Assembly: GCA_022819825.1 (NCBI GenBank)
Contig: JAJEGM010000020.1
Coordinates: 44,258 to 108,257, forward strand
DNA length: 64,000 bases
Source of the DNA: Acidimicrobiia bacterium
GTDB taxonomy: Bacteria; Actinomycetota; Acidimicrobiia; Acidimicrobiales; Bin134
Direction: 5' to 3'
Of this stretch, positions 44,496 to 52,225 are shown one piece after another. The notes under the pieces were generated by a model. It was not told where the DNA came from, searched no databases, and saw only the letters and a program-made list of their open reading frames with translations. Positions within the stretch are counted from its first letter, which is position 1. Every line of letters begins with the position of its first letter. A program made the position numbers and the translations under genes.

Positions 44496-44807
44496 ATGAC
44501 CGACGTCAAAGAAATCACTGAAGCCGTACAGGAACAGGTTCTGAGCGCCCTCAAGATGGGCCAGACCGCCATCGTCGAAGGTGTCCGCACCTGGACCGAT
44601 ACGGTCGGCAACATCACCCCGGACAGCCTGAAGCTCGATTCCGTGCCCGGCCTTGACTCCCTGCCCGACCCCAAAGAGCTGATGAACGTCAGCTTCGGGT
44701 TCGCCCAGGAACTGCTCAACACCCAAAAGGAGTTCGCCCAGAACTTGTTGGCCGCAGCCAGCGCCAACGGTTCGGCTTCCGCCCAGCCAGTCGCCAAGAA
44801 GAGCTGA
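44496..44807 (+). CDS. Phasin-like granule-associated protein
   Basis: A 103-residue, almost wholly helical amphipathic protein (FGFAQELLNTQKEFAQNLLAAA) with an Ala/Ser-rich end and terminal KKS, the usual make-up of phasins that coat PHA granules. It lies 76 nt after phaC, has its own strong promoter and a strong terminator, which is usual for a highly expressed monocistron. The ATG at 44496 is chosen from the promoter spacing. Confidence 0.72.
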   Translation: MTDVKEITEAVQEQVLSALKMGQTAIVEGVRTWTDTVGNITPDSLKLDSVPGLDSLPDPKELMNVSFGFAQELLNTQKEFAQNLLAAASANGSASAQPVAKKS

Positions 44808-44832
44808 ATCCCCCCTCAGCTCATTCCTGCAA

Positions 44833-44868
44833 ACGGGGCCGGTCATTGACCGGCCCCGTTTTATTTTT
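44833..44868 (+). terminator. Rho-independent terminator after the phasin gene
   Basis: ACGGGGCCGGTCA (44833-44845) pairs with TGACCGGCCCCGT (44847-44859), followed by TTTATTTTT. A 12-bp stem closing on a 3-nt loop and a T-run: a textbook intrinsic terminator and the only clear one in the window. Confidence 0.9.
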
Positions 44869-44936
44869 CTATCGCTTGCGTACTATCCTAAACAGCCACG
44901 TAGGGGCCGCCGGACACGGCGGACGGGAGGGAAACC

Positions 44937-45854
44937 ATGACTACGGGTGCTGACTCTTCTGGCGCGCAGCCGCCTGAGGACTTCGAGTCTCCGCTGGAGC
45001 CGATCAACAAGGTTGGAGTGATCGGCGGCGGGATAATGGGATCGGGAATCGCTGAGGTGTGCGCCCGAGCCGGCTTGGACACCTTGGTGATAGAGGTGGA
45101 CGACACCGCAGTCAGCATCGCCCGGAAGTCGATCGAAGACTCCCTGAACAAGGCGGTCTCCCGCAACAAGGTGCCGGCGTCAACTCGAGACCTGGCCTTG
45201 GACTCGCTCAGCTTCAGCACTGACATGGGCGACCTGGCCGACCGGGATATGGCGATCGAGGCTGTGATCGAATCGCTGGAAGAGAAGCTGTCGGTGTTTC
45301 GGGCCATGGACAAGGTGATGGCTCCAAACGCCATTTTGGCCACCAACACCTCCTCCATTCCCATCATCACCCTGGGTTCCATAACCAGCCGGTCGGACAT
45401 GGTGCTCGGCATGCACTTCTTCAACCCGGCCCCGATACAGCCCTTGGTAGAGCTGGTGCGCTCGCTGGGCACTTCCTTGGACACCATCGACCGGGTCGAC
45501 CGTTTCGCAGTGGAGGTGCTGGGCAAGCGGGTGATCCGCTGCCGGGACCGGGCCGGGTTCGTGGTGAACCGACTGCTGGTGCCCTACTTGCTCGACGCCA
45601 TCCGCATGTTCGACGAAGGCAAGGTGAGCGCGGCCGATATCGACAGCGGGATGATGTACGGCTGCGGACATCCCATGGGCCCGCTGACACTGTGCGACCT
45701 CATCGGACTGGACACCATCGAGGCCGTGGCCGACGTGCTTTACGAGGAGTTCAAGGGCTCCCACAACGCCCCGCCCCCGCTGCTGCGGCGCATGGTGGCC
45801 GCCGGACATCTTGGGCGCAAGACCGGCAAGGGCTTCTACGAGTACGAGAGCTAG
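44937..45854 (+). CDS. 3-hydroxybutyryl-CoA dehydrogenase
   Basis: A 305-residue NAD(P)-dependent (S)-3-hydroxyacyl-CoA dehydrogenase. The Rossmann motif is VGVIGGGIMGSG; catalytic residues are the His of GMHFFNPAP and Asn of AGFVVNRLLVP, and the NTSS serine. A strong Shine-Dalgarno (GGGAGGG) precedes the ATG. It interconverts acetoacetyl-CoA and 3-hydroxybutyryl-CoA, which connects to the PHA genes upstream, though PHA synthases use the R isomer. An XRE gene follows 8 nt downstream. Confidence 0.9.
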   Translation: MTTGADSSGAQPPEDFESPLEPINKVGVIGGGIMGSGIAEVCARAGLDTLVIEVDDTAVSIARKSIEDSLNKAVSRNKVPASTRDLALDSLSFSTDMGDLADRDMAIEAVIESLEEKLSVFRAMDKVMAPNAILATNTSSIPIITLGSITSRSDMVLGMHFFNPAPIQPLVELVRSLGTSLDTIDRVDRFAVEVLGKRVIRCRDRAGFVVNRLLVPYLLDAIRMFDEGKVSAADIDSGMMYGCGHPMGPLTLCDLIGLDTIEAVADVLYEEFKGSHNAPPPLLRRMVAAGHLGRKTGKGFYEYES

Positions 45855-45862
45855 GGCTGATC

Positions 45863-46225
45863 ATGGACCAAGCTGCCGTTGAGGCATTCGGAAACTATCT
45901 GCGCAGCCAGCGCAAGCTGGCCCAGCTCACTTTGCGGGAGCTGTCCGACCTGGCCCAGGTTTCCAACCCCTACCTCAGCCAGCTGGAGCGAGGCCTGCAT
46001 CAGCCTTCGGTGCGGGTGATCAAGTCGCTGGCCACCGCGCTGAACTTGTCGGCCGAGACCCTGCTGGCCCAGGCCGCCGGCATCGATGCCGCCAACGGCG
46101 AGGGTTTGGACGGCGTCTCCGACACCGAAACCACCATCCGGTCCGACGCCAACCTCTCCGACGAGCAGAAGGCGGCTCTTCTCGAGGTGTACCGGAGCAT
46201 GACCGGCAGCAGCCAAGCCTCTTGA
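45863..46225 (+). CDS. XRE-family helix-turn-helix regulator
   Basis: A 120-residue DNA-binding protein. The Cro/CI-type HTH spans about residues 8-65 (LTLRELSDLAQVSNPYLSQLE). The rest is a short helical, acidic tail. It is the last gene of the dehydrogenase unit, with hairpin 46242-46262 after it. In other actinobacteria XRE proteins in PHA loci control phasin expression, so it may bind the repeats at 44419-44460 (inference). Confidence 0.85.
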   Translation: MDQAAVEAFGNYLRSQRKLAQLTLRELSDLAQVSNPYLSQLERGLHQPSVRVIKSLATALNLSAETLLAQAAGIDAANGEGLDGVSDTETTIRSDANLSDEQKAALLEVYRSMTGSSQAS

Positions 46226-46241
46226 ACCACGGCTTTTCCCA

Positions 46242-46262
46242 CTTCAGAGGGGTTTTCTGAAG
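46242..46262 (+). terminator. Hairpin after the XRE gene, possible terminator
   Basis: CTTCAGA (46242-46248) pairs with TCTGAAG (46256-46262) around a 7-nt G/T loop. The 7-bp stem is weak and no long T-run follows, so termination is uncertain. Confidence 0.4.
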
Positions 46263-46314
46263 AATTCCTCCCTTTCCCGGCCCAAACTGTCACTCCCACC
46301 GGGATACTGGAAGC

Positions 46315-46485
46315 ATGAAGCAACAGCTCACCCTCTTGGAGGCACCGCCAGATTGGCGGATCGATGAGCGCACCAAGGAGATCGGGCGTCGGGGCCTGGC
46401 TCAAGCCCGAGCCGCCTTGCAGCGCCACTCCCCCGCCGTCCAACCCGCCACTTCCCCATCCGACGACGTTCCCCGTGCTGCGTGA
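46315..46485 (+). CDS. 56-residue basic small protein (GTGA-coupled)
   Basis: A short ORF: MKQQLTLLEAPPDWRIDERT, then KEIGRRGLAQARAALQRH and a Pro/Ser-rich end. Its stop overlaps the GTG of the nuclease lipoprotein gene in a GTGA, the same coupling used across the window, and a GATACT hexamer lies 6 nt before the ATG. These two signs argue that it is expressed. Helical, basic, no known domain. It could be a DNA-binding or regulatory peptide, but there is no direct evidence. Confidence 0.6.
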   Translation: MKQQLTLLEAPPDWRIDERTKEIGRRGLAQARAALQRHSPAVQPATSPSDDVPRAA

Positions 46486-47024
46486 GGCGGACCCCAGCAG
46501 TTTGCGGCCTGCTGATATTCGCGCTCGTCGGCTGCTCGGGAAGTTCGGCTGGCCAGCTCGGCAACTCGCCTGAGTCGGCCGTGGCGACAGTCGGGACTGC
46601 CGCCACGGTGACAGAGGTAGTCGATGGCGACACTGTGGTGGTTGAGGTGGCAGGCCGGTCCGAACGGGTGCGATTGATCGGCATCGACACCCCAGAGGCA
46701 ACCGGTGGCTTCCTGCCAGCGGAGTGCTACGGCGACGAGGCCACCGCCTTCACTAGTGCGCTGCTGCCGATCGGCACCGATGTGCGCTTGACCCGCGATA
46801 TCGAGGCCCGCGACCGCTATGAGCGGCTGCTGGCCTATGTGCATCGCTCCGGCGACGGCCTGTTCGTCAATCTCGAAATCGCGGCCCAGGGATACGCCGA
46901 GGCTCTGATCATCGAACCCAACACCATCCACGCCGATGACTTCTACACCGCTGCGGCCCATGCCCGTGACCAGGGGATGGGCCTGTGGAGCGCCTGCGGC
47001 AGTGCCGACGTAGTGCTTGAGTAA
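46482..47024 (+). CDS. Thermonuclease (SNase)-like lipoprotein
   Basis: A 180-residue exported nuclease-fold protein. The signal peptide ends in the lipobox LVGC with Cys18. The SNase core reads VVDGDTVVVEVAG, RVRLIGIDTPE (active-site Arg and Asp) and DRYERLLAYVH (second active Arg). The fold hydrolyses DNA and RNA with calcium. It is anchored on the outer face of the membrane. The GTG start overlaps the small ORF upstream. Confidence 0.88.
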   Translation: MRRTPAVCGLLIFALVGCSGSSAGQLGNSPESAVATVGTAATVTEVVDGDTVVVEVAGRSERVRLIGIDTPEATGGFLPAECYGDEATAFTSALLPIGTDVRLTRDIEARDRYERLLAYVHRSGDGLFVNLEIAAQGYAEALIIEPNTIHADDFYTAAAHARDQGMGLWSACGSADVVLE

Positions 47025-47060
47025 TCCCCTTTTCGGTCAACGGGCGGTAGCTTTCGGGTA

Positions 47061-47894
47061 GTGAGCGAGCTAATGGAACGCCTGGGCGGTGACCCCCAGG
47101 GCCGAGCCCTGATTATCACCTGCGACAACCTGGGGCAGTCCCACGCGGCCAACGCCGCCATCGCCGAGTGCCTGGACACCGGGGTGGCCAACGCCGCCAG
47201 CCTGATGGTGCCGTGTCCGTGGGCCAGGGATGCCGCCACCCGCTTCGCCACCACCCCGGTGGGGGTCGACCTCACCCTGAACGCCGAGTTCGACAACTAC
47301 CGATGGGGTCCGATCACCCAGGCGCCGTCTCTGTTGGACGGCGACGGCGGCTTTCCCCGCACCCCGGCCGACGCCTGGGAGCACAGCGACCTAGACGAGG
47401 TCTACCGGGAGTGCCGGGCTCAGATTGAGCGGGCCAGTCAGTGGGGCAGCGACCTGACCCACCTGAGCCCCCACCTGGACACGCTGTTGATGCGCCCCGA
47501 GTTCTTCGACGTCTATGTGGAGCTGGCCGCGGAGCTGAAGCTCCCGATGCGCTTGGGCGGGAGCGACCAGGAGCGTCGGGCCGGATTCCCGTTCCGCCGT
47601 CTGGCCGCCGACGCGGGAGTGCTGGCCCCGGACCATCTGGTGCAGATCCGCGGCCGTCCCCCCCGCCGGACCCTGGAGGAAGCGGTGGAGAGCCTGGCCC
47701 CGGGGGTGACCGAGCTGGTGGTGTCGCCGGCCATCGACACACCAGAACTGCGGGAGCTGGATCCGGGCTGGCTCAGTCGGGTGGAGCAATACCTGCTGGT
47801 GGCCCACGATCCGTCGCTGCGCACCGCCATCGAGCGATCCGGCGCACAGATGCTGACCTACGCCGATCTGCGCGACGCCCAGCGTCAGGGTTGA
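47061..47894 (+). CDS. YdjC/ChbG-like carbohydrate deacetylase family protein
   Basis: A 277-residue protein of the YdjC family, which removes acetyl groups from chitooligosaccharides or similar sugars. Family landmarks are LIITCDNLGQSHAAN, ASLMVPCPWA, and THLSPHLDTLLM. The metal positions deviate: the usual DD near the N-terminus is DN, and the usual glycine-leucine-His is LTLN, so activity is uncertain. TAGCTT is 7 nt before the GTG. Confidence 0.78.
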   Translation: MSELMERLGGDPQGRALIITCDNLGQSHAANAAIAECLDTGVANAASLMVPCPWARDAATRFATTPVGVDLTLNAEFDNYRWGPITQAPSLLDGDGGFPRTPADAWEHSDLDEVYRECRAQIERASQWGSDLTHLSPHLDTLLMRPEFFDVYVELAAELKLPMRLGGSDQERRAGFPFRRLAADAGVLAPDHLVQIRGRPPRRTLEEAVESLAPGVTELVVSPAIDTPELRELDPGWLSRVEQYLLVAHDPSLRTAIERSGAQMLTYADLRDAQRQG

Positions 47895-47912
47895 GCGAGG
47901 GCTGAGACCTCG

Positions 47913-48308
47913 CTAGAAGTCGGTCTTCTCGGCCAGAGTCACTCGAAAGGCGTCGTACTCGGCTGAGTCCAGCAGCGGACGCAGGCCAAAAACCCAGCGA
48001 CCGTAGTCGCCATCCAGCTTCATCCGCCCCGACATGTAGGCCAGATCGGGATGATCCCCGCCGGCGATCTCCGCGCGGGCGTCGGCGTACTTGTAGATGA
48101 TGCTCACGTCGGCGTCGGCCAGCTTGCCCGAGGCCATCTCCGCCAAGCGGCCGTTGTGGATGACCGCGTGGTAGCGGACCTTGCCGTCGGGGGCGCCGGT
48201 CACCTCGTAGTTGACCGAGCAGTCCACCCCCGGCCGCTCCGGCCACTCAGACGCGGCCCCGAGGTTCAACCCGAACCACTCGTCGCTGAGAAACAGTGCC
48301 CGCTCCAC
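47913..48308 (-). CDS. SCP2-type sterol/lipid-transfer domain protein
   Basis: A 131-residue stand-alone protein with the alternating strand/helix pattern of SCP2 (VRYHAVIHNGRLAEMASGKL, ADVSIIYKYADA, and YMSGRMKLDGD). Such domains bind long acyl or sterol molecules in a hydrophobic tunnel. It lies 2 nt downstream of mca in a two-gene operon. A lipid carrier role is inferred. Confidence 0.78.
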   Translation of the reverse strand: MERALFLSDEWFGLNLGAASEWPERPGVDCSVNYEVTGAPDGKVRYHAVIHNGRLAEMASGKLADADVSIIYKYADARAEIAGGDHPDLAYMSGRMKLDGDYGRWVFGLRPLLDSAEYDAFRVTLAEKTDF

Positions 48309-48310
48309 CG

Positions 48311-49165
48311 CTACTCGATCCCTGCGAACAGGTCCGTTTCAGGAATGTCGGTGTCCACCAGGCTGCGGCCCAGCATGTAGTCCTCCCACGGGTAGGCGTC
48401 GGCCATGTGGTGGTCGGGCAGGCCGAACCAGAACTTGGAGTCGGGGTCGACCTGGGTGCGGTGGGCCAAGAGCGCCTTGGACCGGCGGTCGAAGTACTCG
48501 GCGCAGTTGATGCGGGTGGTGATGGCATCGTCGTTGGACGGCCGGCTGAACCAGCGCTCGTCATAGGGCGACTCCAGATCCAGCTCGCCGAACTTCTCGT
48601 GCAGGGCGGTGATCCGGTTCCGAGACCAGGTCACGTAGTACATCTTCAGCGGCTGCCACGGCTCGCCGGCGTCGGAATAGGCCTCGGGATCGCCGGCAGC
48701 ATCGAAGGCCGGGCCACTGATCTCGGCCACCCGCAGATGGTCGGGGTGGCGATAGCCCTGCTGATCTTCCCCGTAGGTGACCACCACGTGGGGGCGCTCG
48801 GCTCGAAGGATGGCCACGAGACGCCCCACGGCCTCATCCAGCGGGGCCTGGGCAAAACTGCGGGGATCGGCGTTGGCCTCACTGTCGGGCATGCCGGAGT
48901 CGTGATACCCCAGCCAGTGGACGCTTCGATAGCCGAGCACATCGGCGGCCTCCACCAGCTCGTCCCGGCGGACCTGCTCCAGATTCTCTCGGACCTCGGG
49001 GCGATCCATGGCCGGGTTCAAGATGTCGCCCTGTTCCCCGCCGGTGCAGCACACCAGCGATGCCACCACGCCCTGGTCGGCGTACATGGCCACCGTGGCC
49101 GACCCTTTCGACGACTCATCGTCGGGATGGGCGTGGATGGTGAGCAGTCGAAGGTCGCCGGTCAT
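48311..49165 (-). CDS. mca: Mycothiol S-conjugate amidase
   Basis: A 284-residue PIG-L-fold zinc amidase that cleaves mycothiol conjugates of toxins, releasing mercapturic acids. Zinc ligands are His13 and Asp16 (HAHPDDESSKG) and His143 (YRHPDH). The N-terminus, the GGEQGDILNP segment and the C-terminal TDIPETDLFAGIE match mycobacterial Mca rather than MshB. Presence implies the cell makes mycothiol. TAGCCT lies 9 nt upstream of the ATG. Confidence 0.9.
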   Translation of the reverse strand: MTGDLRLLTIHAHPDDESSKGSATVAMYADQGVVASLVCCTGGEQGDILNPAMDRPEVRENLEQVRRDELVEAADVLGYRSVHWLGYHDSGMPDSEANADPRSFAQAPLDEAVGRLVAILRAERPHVVVTYGEDQQGYRHPDHLRVAEISGPAFDAAGDPEAYSDAGEPWQPLKMYYVTWSRNRITALHEKFGELDLESPYDERWFSRPSNDDAITTRINCAEYFDRRSKALLAHRTQVDPDSKFWFGLPDHHMADAYPWEDYMLGRSLVDTDIPETDLFAGIE

Positions 49166-49272
49166 CGCCTGCTTAGGCTAACGCCGCCCAAGCGGGGCTA
49201 GGAACCCGTGCCGGATGGCCAACCCCCAGTCCAAGACCCGTGAGACGCCAGGGCAAGGGTTAGTCTCCGGGG

Positions 49273-50175
49273 ATGCCAAGCCCAGAATTCGAAGCGGTGC
49301 GGTCCATGCTGGCGACCGCTCCCCCGCCCGACCCCTCCGAGACCGCGGCAGAGCGCCGAGCCCGGCTGGACGCCAACGCCGCGGCCACGCCGCTGGCCAA
49401 CGGGGTGGTGAAGGAGACCGTGGAGATCCCCGGTGTGCCCGGCGCCGCCTGGCTGCGCCCCGAGGCCCATGACCCCGAGAGCCTCCCAGCGCTGCTGTTC
49501 TTCCACGGCGGCGGCTACCGGGTGGGATCGATCATCTCCCATCAGGGCTTCGGATCCCATCTGGCCTCATTGATCCCGGCCCGAGTGCTGATGATCGACT
49601 ACCGGCTGGCGCCGGAGAATCCGTTCCCCGCCGCGGTGGACGACTGCCTGGCCGCCTACCGCTGGATGCTGGATGCCGGGATCGAACCGGGCCGCATCGC
49701 GTACATCGGCGACTCGGCCGGGGGTGGCCTCGTGGGCGCGGTGTTGCTCGGGGCCCGAGACCAGGGGTGGCCGCTGCCCGGCGCGGGCGTGTGCCTGTCG
49801 CCGTGGGTCGACCTGACCAACTCCTCGGCCAGTCACGCCGAGCGCGACGAGCTCGATGTGATGTTCGGCCACGACGATGCGGTGACCGCGGCCAGCTGGT
49901 ATCTGGACGGCCACGATCCCCGTGATCCGCTGGCTTCCCCGCTCTTCGGCGACTTGACGGGATTGCCCCCCATGCTGGTCCACGCCGGAGACCATGAGGT
50001 GCTGCTGGACGACGCCACCGGGTTCGCCGCCGCGCTGGAGTCAGCGGGCGTGGAAGTGGACCTCCGCATCTGGCCGGGCATGATCCACGACTTTCAGATC
50101 ATGTATCCCAACTACCCCGAGGCGATCGAGGGGACCGAGGCCATTGCGGCCTTCGTGCGACGCGTCGTGGAATGA
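49273..50175 (+). CDS. Alpha/beta-hydrolase (hormone-sensitive lipase family)
   Basis: A 300-residue carboxylesterase. The oxyanion motif HGGG is at 78-81, the nucleophile motif GDSAGG at 146-151 (Ser148). The catalytic Asp and His are in HAGDHEVLLDD and PGMIHDFQ. It hydrolyses short- to medium-chain esters or lactones. TAGTCT ends exactly 6 nt before the ATG. Divergent from mca; substrate unknown. Confidence 0.89.
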   Translation: MPSPEFEAVRSMLATAPPPDPSETAAERRARLDANAAATPLANGVVKETVEIPGVPGAAWLRPEAHDPESLPALLFFHGGGYRVGSIISHQGFGSHLASLIPARVLMIDYRLAPENPFPAAVDDCLAAYRWMLDAGIEPGRIAYIGDSAGGGLVGAVLLGARDQGWPLPGAGVCLSPWVDLTNSSASHAERDELDVMFGHDDAVTAASWYLDGHDPRDPLASPLFGDLTGLPPMLVHAGDHEVLLDDATGFAAALESAGVEVDLRIWPGMIHDFQIMYPNYPEAIEGTEAIAAFVRRVVE

Positions 50176-50224
50176 GAGGTTTGGCGGTGCCGCCTGAATG
50201 CGGCACCGGGTCAGTGCAGTCGGC

Positions 50225-50527
50225 TCAGGCCGATTCCCGCTCGGTGCGGTGGCGCCGCAGACCGATTACCGGAGTGGAGGGGGCGAAGCCCGCCTCGGCC
50301 CGCTCGATCTCCGACTCGCCGCCCCAGAAGCCGAGCTCGCGCTGGTCGCGGGCCCAACTCCGGCACGCCCGAATTACTACGCACTCCCCACAAATCCGCC
50401 GGGCTGCATTCTCCCGCCGCTCACGAGCCGACGGACGTTCGCCGGCCGGAGGGAAGAACAGCTCGCTCTTCCCTTTGCAGTTCGCATTTTCCATCCACCA
50501 AGGACGAGGCTCCATTGCCATCTCCAC
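50225..50527 (-). CDS. WhiB-family iron-sulfur transcriptional regulator
   Basis: A 100-residue Wbl protein. The four cluster-ligating cysteines are Cys17, Cys46, Cys49 and Cys55 (ICGECVVIRAC), followed by the G-F-W-G-G turn at 66-70. It binds a 4Fe-4S cluster and modulates sigma-factor-dependent transcription, responding to redox or nitric oxide. The GTG at 50527 is chosen because GGGAGG lies 6 nt upstream. It faces the exporter at 50672, which is a possible target. Confidence 0.9.
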   Translation of the reverse strand: MEMAMEPRPWWMENANCKGKSELFFPPAGERPSARERRENAARRICGECVVIRACRSWARDQRELGFWGGESEIERAEAGFAPSTPVIGLRRHRTERESA

Positions 50528-50671
50528 CCATTGCCTCCCGTACGAGTCCGGGGGCCTTTTCTCCGTTTGGCTATTACTTCAGCAACCGAAACACCCAGCA
50601 ATTGCTTAGATATTCGCCTGCTTTCAAAACAAAAGTTAGACGCTCGAATAGCGCCCGTCACGATATCCTAT
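50528..50671. promoter_or_regulatory. AT-richer divergent region between whiB and the exporter
   Basis: A 144-nt gap, clearly lower in GC than its surroundings (e.g. CAAAACAAAAGTTAGACG). The AT-rich character continues into the first codons of the exporter. It carries the strong Shine-Dalgarno of whiB. No decisive -35/-10 pair was assigned. Confidence 0.35.
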
Positions 50672-52225
50672 ATGAATAGTTTTGATAAATCTATCCCGAT
50701 AAGTGATAGTGCTTCGGCAGGAAGCGGCAACCTGCCCAAACGCCAAGTACTGGTCATCATACTCACTCTGATGCTGGCTCAGATGATGGCGGCCATCGAG
50801 GGCACGGTGGTGTCCACCGCGCTACCCACCATCATCGGAGACTTGGGTCGGCGGGACCTGTACACGTGGGTTTTCACGTCTTATTTCATCGCCTCAACCT
50901 CAACCACCCCGCTGTGGGGAAAGCTCTCAGACCTGTGGGGCCGCAAGAGCCTGTACCAGACCGCCATCGTCATCTTCATGGTCGGATCGGTGCTGGCCGG
51001 GGTGTCGAGCGGCATGACCATGCTGATCGTGTTCCGGGCCATCCAAGGGTTGGGCGCCGGCGGTTTGTTCACGCTGTCGATGGCCATCCTGGCCGACGTG
51101 CTGTCGCCCCGGGAGCGGGGCCGGTACCAGGGATACATGGGCGGGATCTTCGCTCTGGCCACCATCTTGGGGCCGCTGGCGGGGGGTCTTCTGGTGGACT
51201 ACGCCCACTGGCGATGGGTCTTCTTCATGGTGCTGCCGCTCGGCGGTATCTCCCTGGTGATGTCGGTCACTCATCTCGAGTTGGCCTTTACCCGCCGCGA
51301 GGCCCGGGTGGACTACACCGGAGCGGGCCTGCTTGTGGTGTGGGTGATCGCCATCATCCTGGCAATGGAGCTGGGGGGTGACTCCTGGGATTGGGTGTCG
51401 GCCCCGTCGATCGCGCTGCTTGCCGCGGGAGTTGGGGGCGTGGCCCTGTTCGTCGCCCAGCAGCGGCGAACAGCCGAGGCCATCCTGCCGCCCCGACTGT
51501 TCCGGTTCCGGCTGTTCAACATCTCCTGTGTGATCCAGTTCATCGCCGGGGCGGCCATGCTCAGTGCGGGCATCTTCGGACCGCTGTTCCTCCAAGTGGT
51601 CACCGATGTGAACGCCACTCGGTCGGGGCTCCTGTTGGTGCCCATGATGTTGGGGATGCTGCTCACCTCGGTGAGCGCCGGGCAGGTGCTGACCCGTACC
51701 GGTCGCTACAAGGCGGTGCCGATCTTCGGAGCCGGCGTGCTCACCCTGGGGGTGTGGCTGATGTCCACCCTTAGCGGCGAGACGTCGACGGTGACGGCCA
51801 TGGCCTATCTGTTCACTATGGGCTGCGGAGTGGGCGCCATCATGCAGGTGCTCTTGGTGGCGGTGCAGAACATCGTTCCCCACGACGACTTGGGGGCGGC
51901 CACGTCGGCGTCCAACTTCTTCCGCTCCTTGGGCCAGACCTTCGGTTCCGCGGTGATGGGGGTCGTGTTTATTTCCCGCCTTGACCACTACCTGCCCCGG
52001 TTGGTGCCGGGCGGCGATCAGCTCGACATCGAAGCGCTCATCGAGGCCCCTACCCAAATTGGCGCCATTGAGCCCGCGTCGGTGCGGAACGGCATCGTCG
52101 AGTCGTTCGCCAATGCCATTGCCGACGTCTATTGGTTGGCCATCCCGGTGACGGCATTGGCCGTGGTCTTGGCCATGCTGGTGCCCGAGTACCGCCTGCG
52201 AGAGAAGGCCGCCATCGGGAACTAG
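50672..52225 (+). CDS. DHA2-family MFS exporter (14 TM)
   Basis: A 517-residue proton-coupled efflux protein of the EmrB/QacA type. Motif A reads GKLSDLWGRKS; motif C reads TILGPLAGGLLVDY. Fourteen hydrophobic helices follow, plus a soluble loop near residue 460. The first 20 codons are AT-rich and encode a non-conserved Ser-rich tail. A CACGAT hexamer is 7 nt before the ATG. It faces whiB divergently; in actinobacteria WhiB7-type proteins control drug exporters, so co-regulation is plausible (inference). Confidence 0.9.
   Translation: MNSFDKSIPISDSASAGSGNLPKRQVLVIILTLMLAQMMAAIEGTVVSTALPTIIGDLGRRDLYTWVFTSYFIASTSTTPLWGKLSDLWGRKSLYQTAIVIFMVGSVLAGVSSGMTMLIVFRAIQGLGAGGLFTLSMAILADVLSPRERGRYQGYMGGIFALATILGPLAGGLLVDYAHWRWVFFMVLPLGGISLVMSVTHLELAFTRREARVDYTGAGLLVVWVIAIILAMELGGDSWDWVSAPSIALLAAGVGGVALFVAQQRRTAEAILPPRLFRFRLFNISCVIQFIAGAAMLSAGIFGPLFLQVVTDVNATRSGLLLVPMMLGMLLTSVSAGQVLTRTGRYKAVPIFGAGVLTLGVWLMSTLSGETSTVTAMAYLFTMGCGVGAIMQVLLVAVQNIVPHDDLGAATSASNFFRSLGQTFGSAVMGVVFISRLDHYLPRLVPGGDQLDIEALIEAPTQIGAIEPASVRNGIVESFANAIADVYWLAIPVTALAVVLAMLVPEYRLREKAAIGN

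Noticed and set aside
46242..46262. A firm terminator after the XRE gene
   Set aside because: The stem is short and no T-run follows; listed only as possible.
50198..50671. Extension of the exporter through the whiB region
   Set aside because: It is antisense to a convincing WhiB gene with four cysteines; ATG 50672 gives a normal MFS N-terminus.
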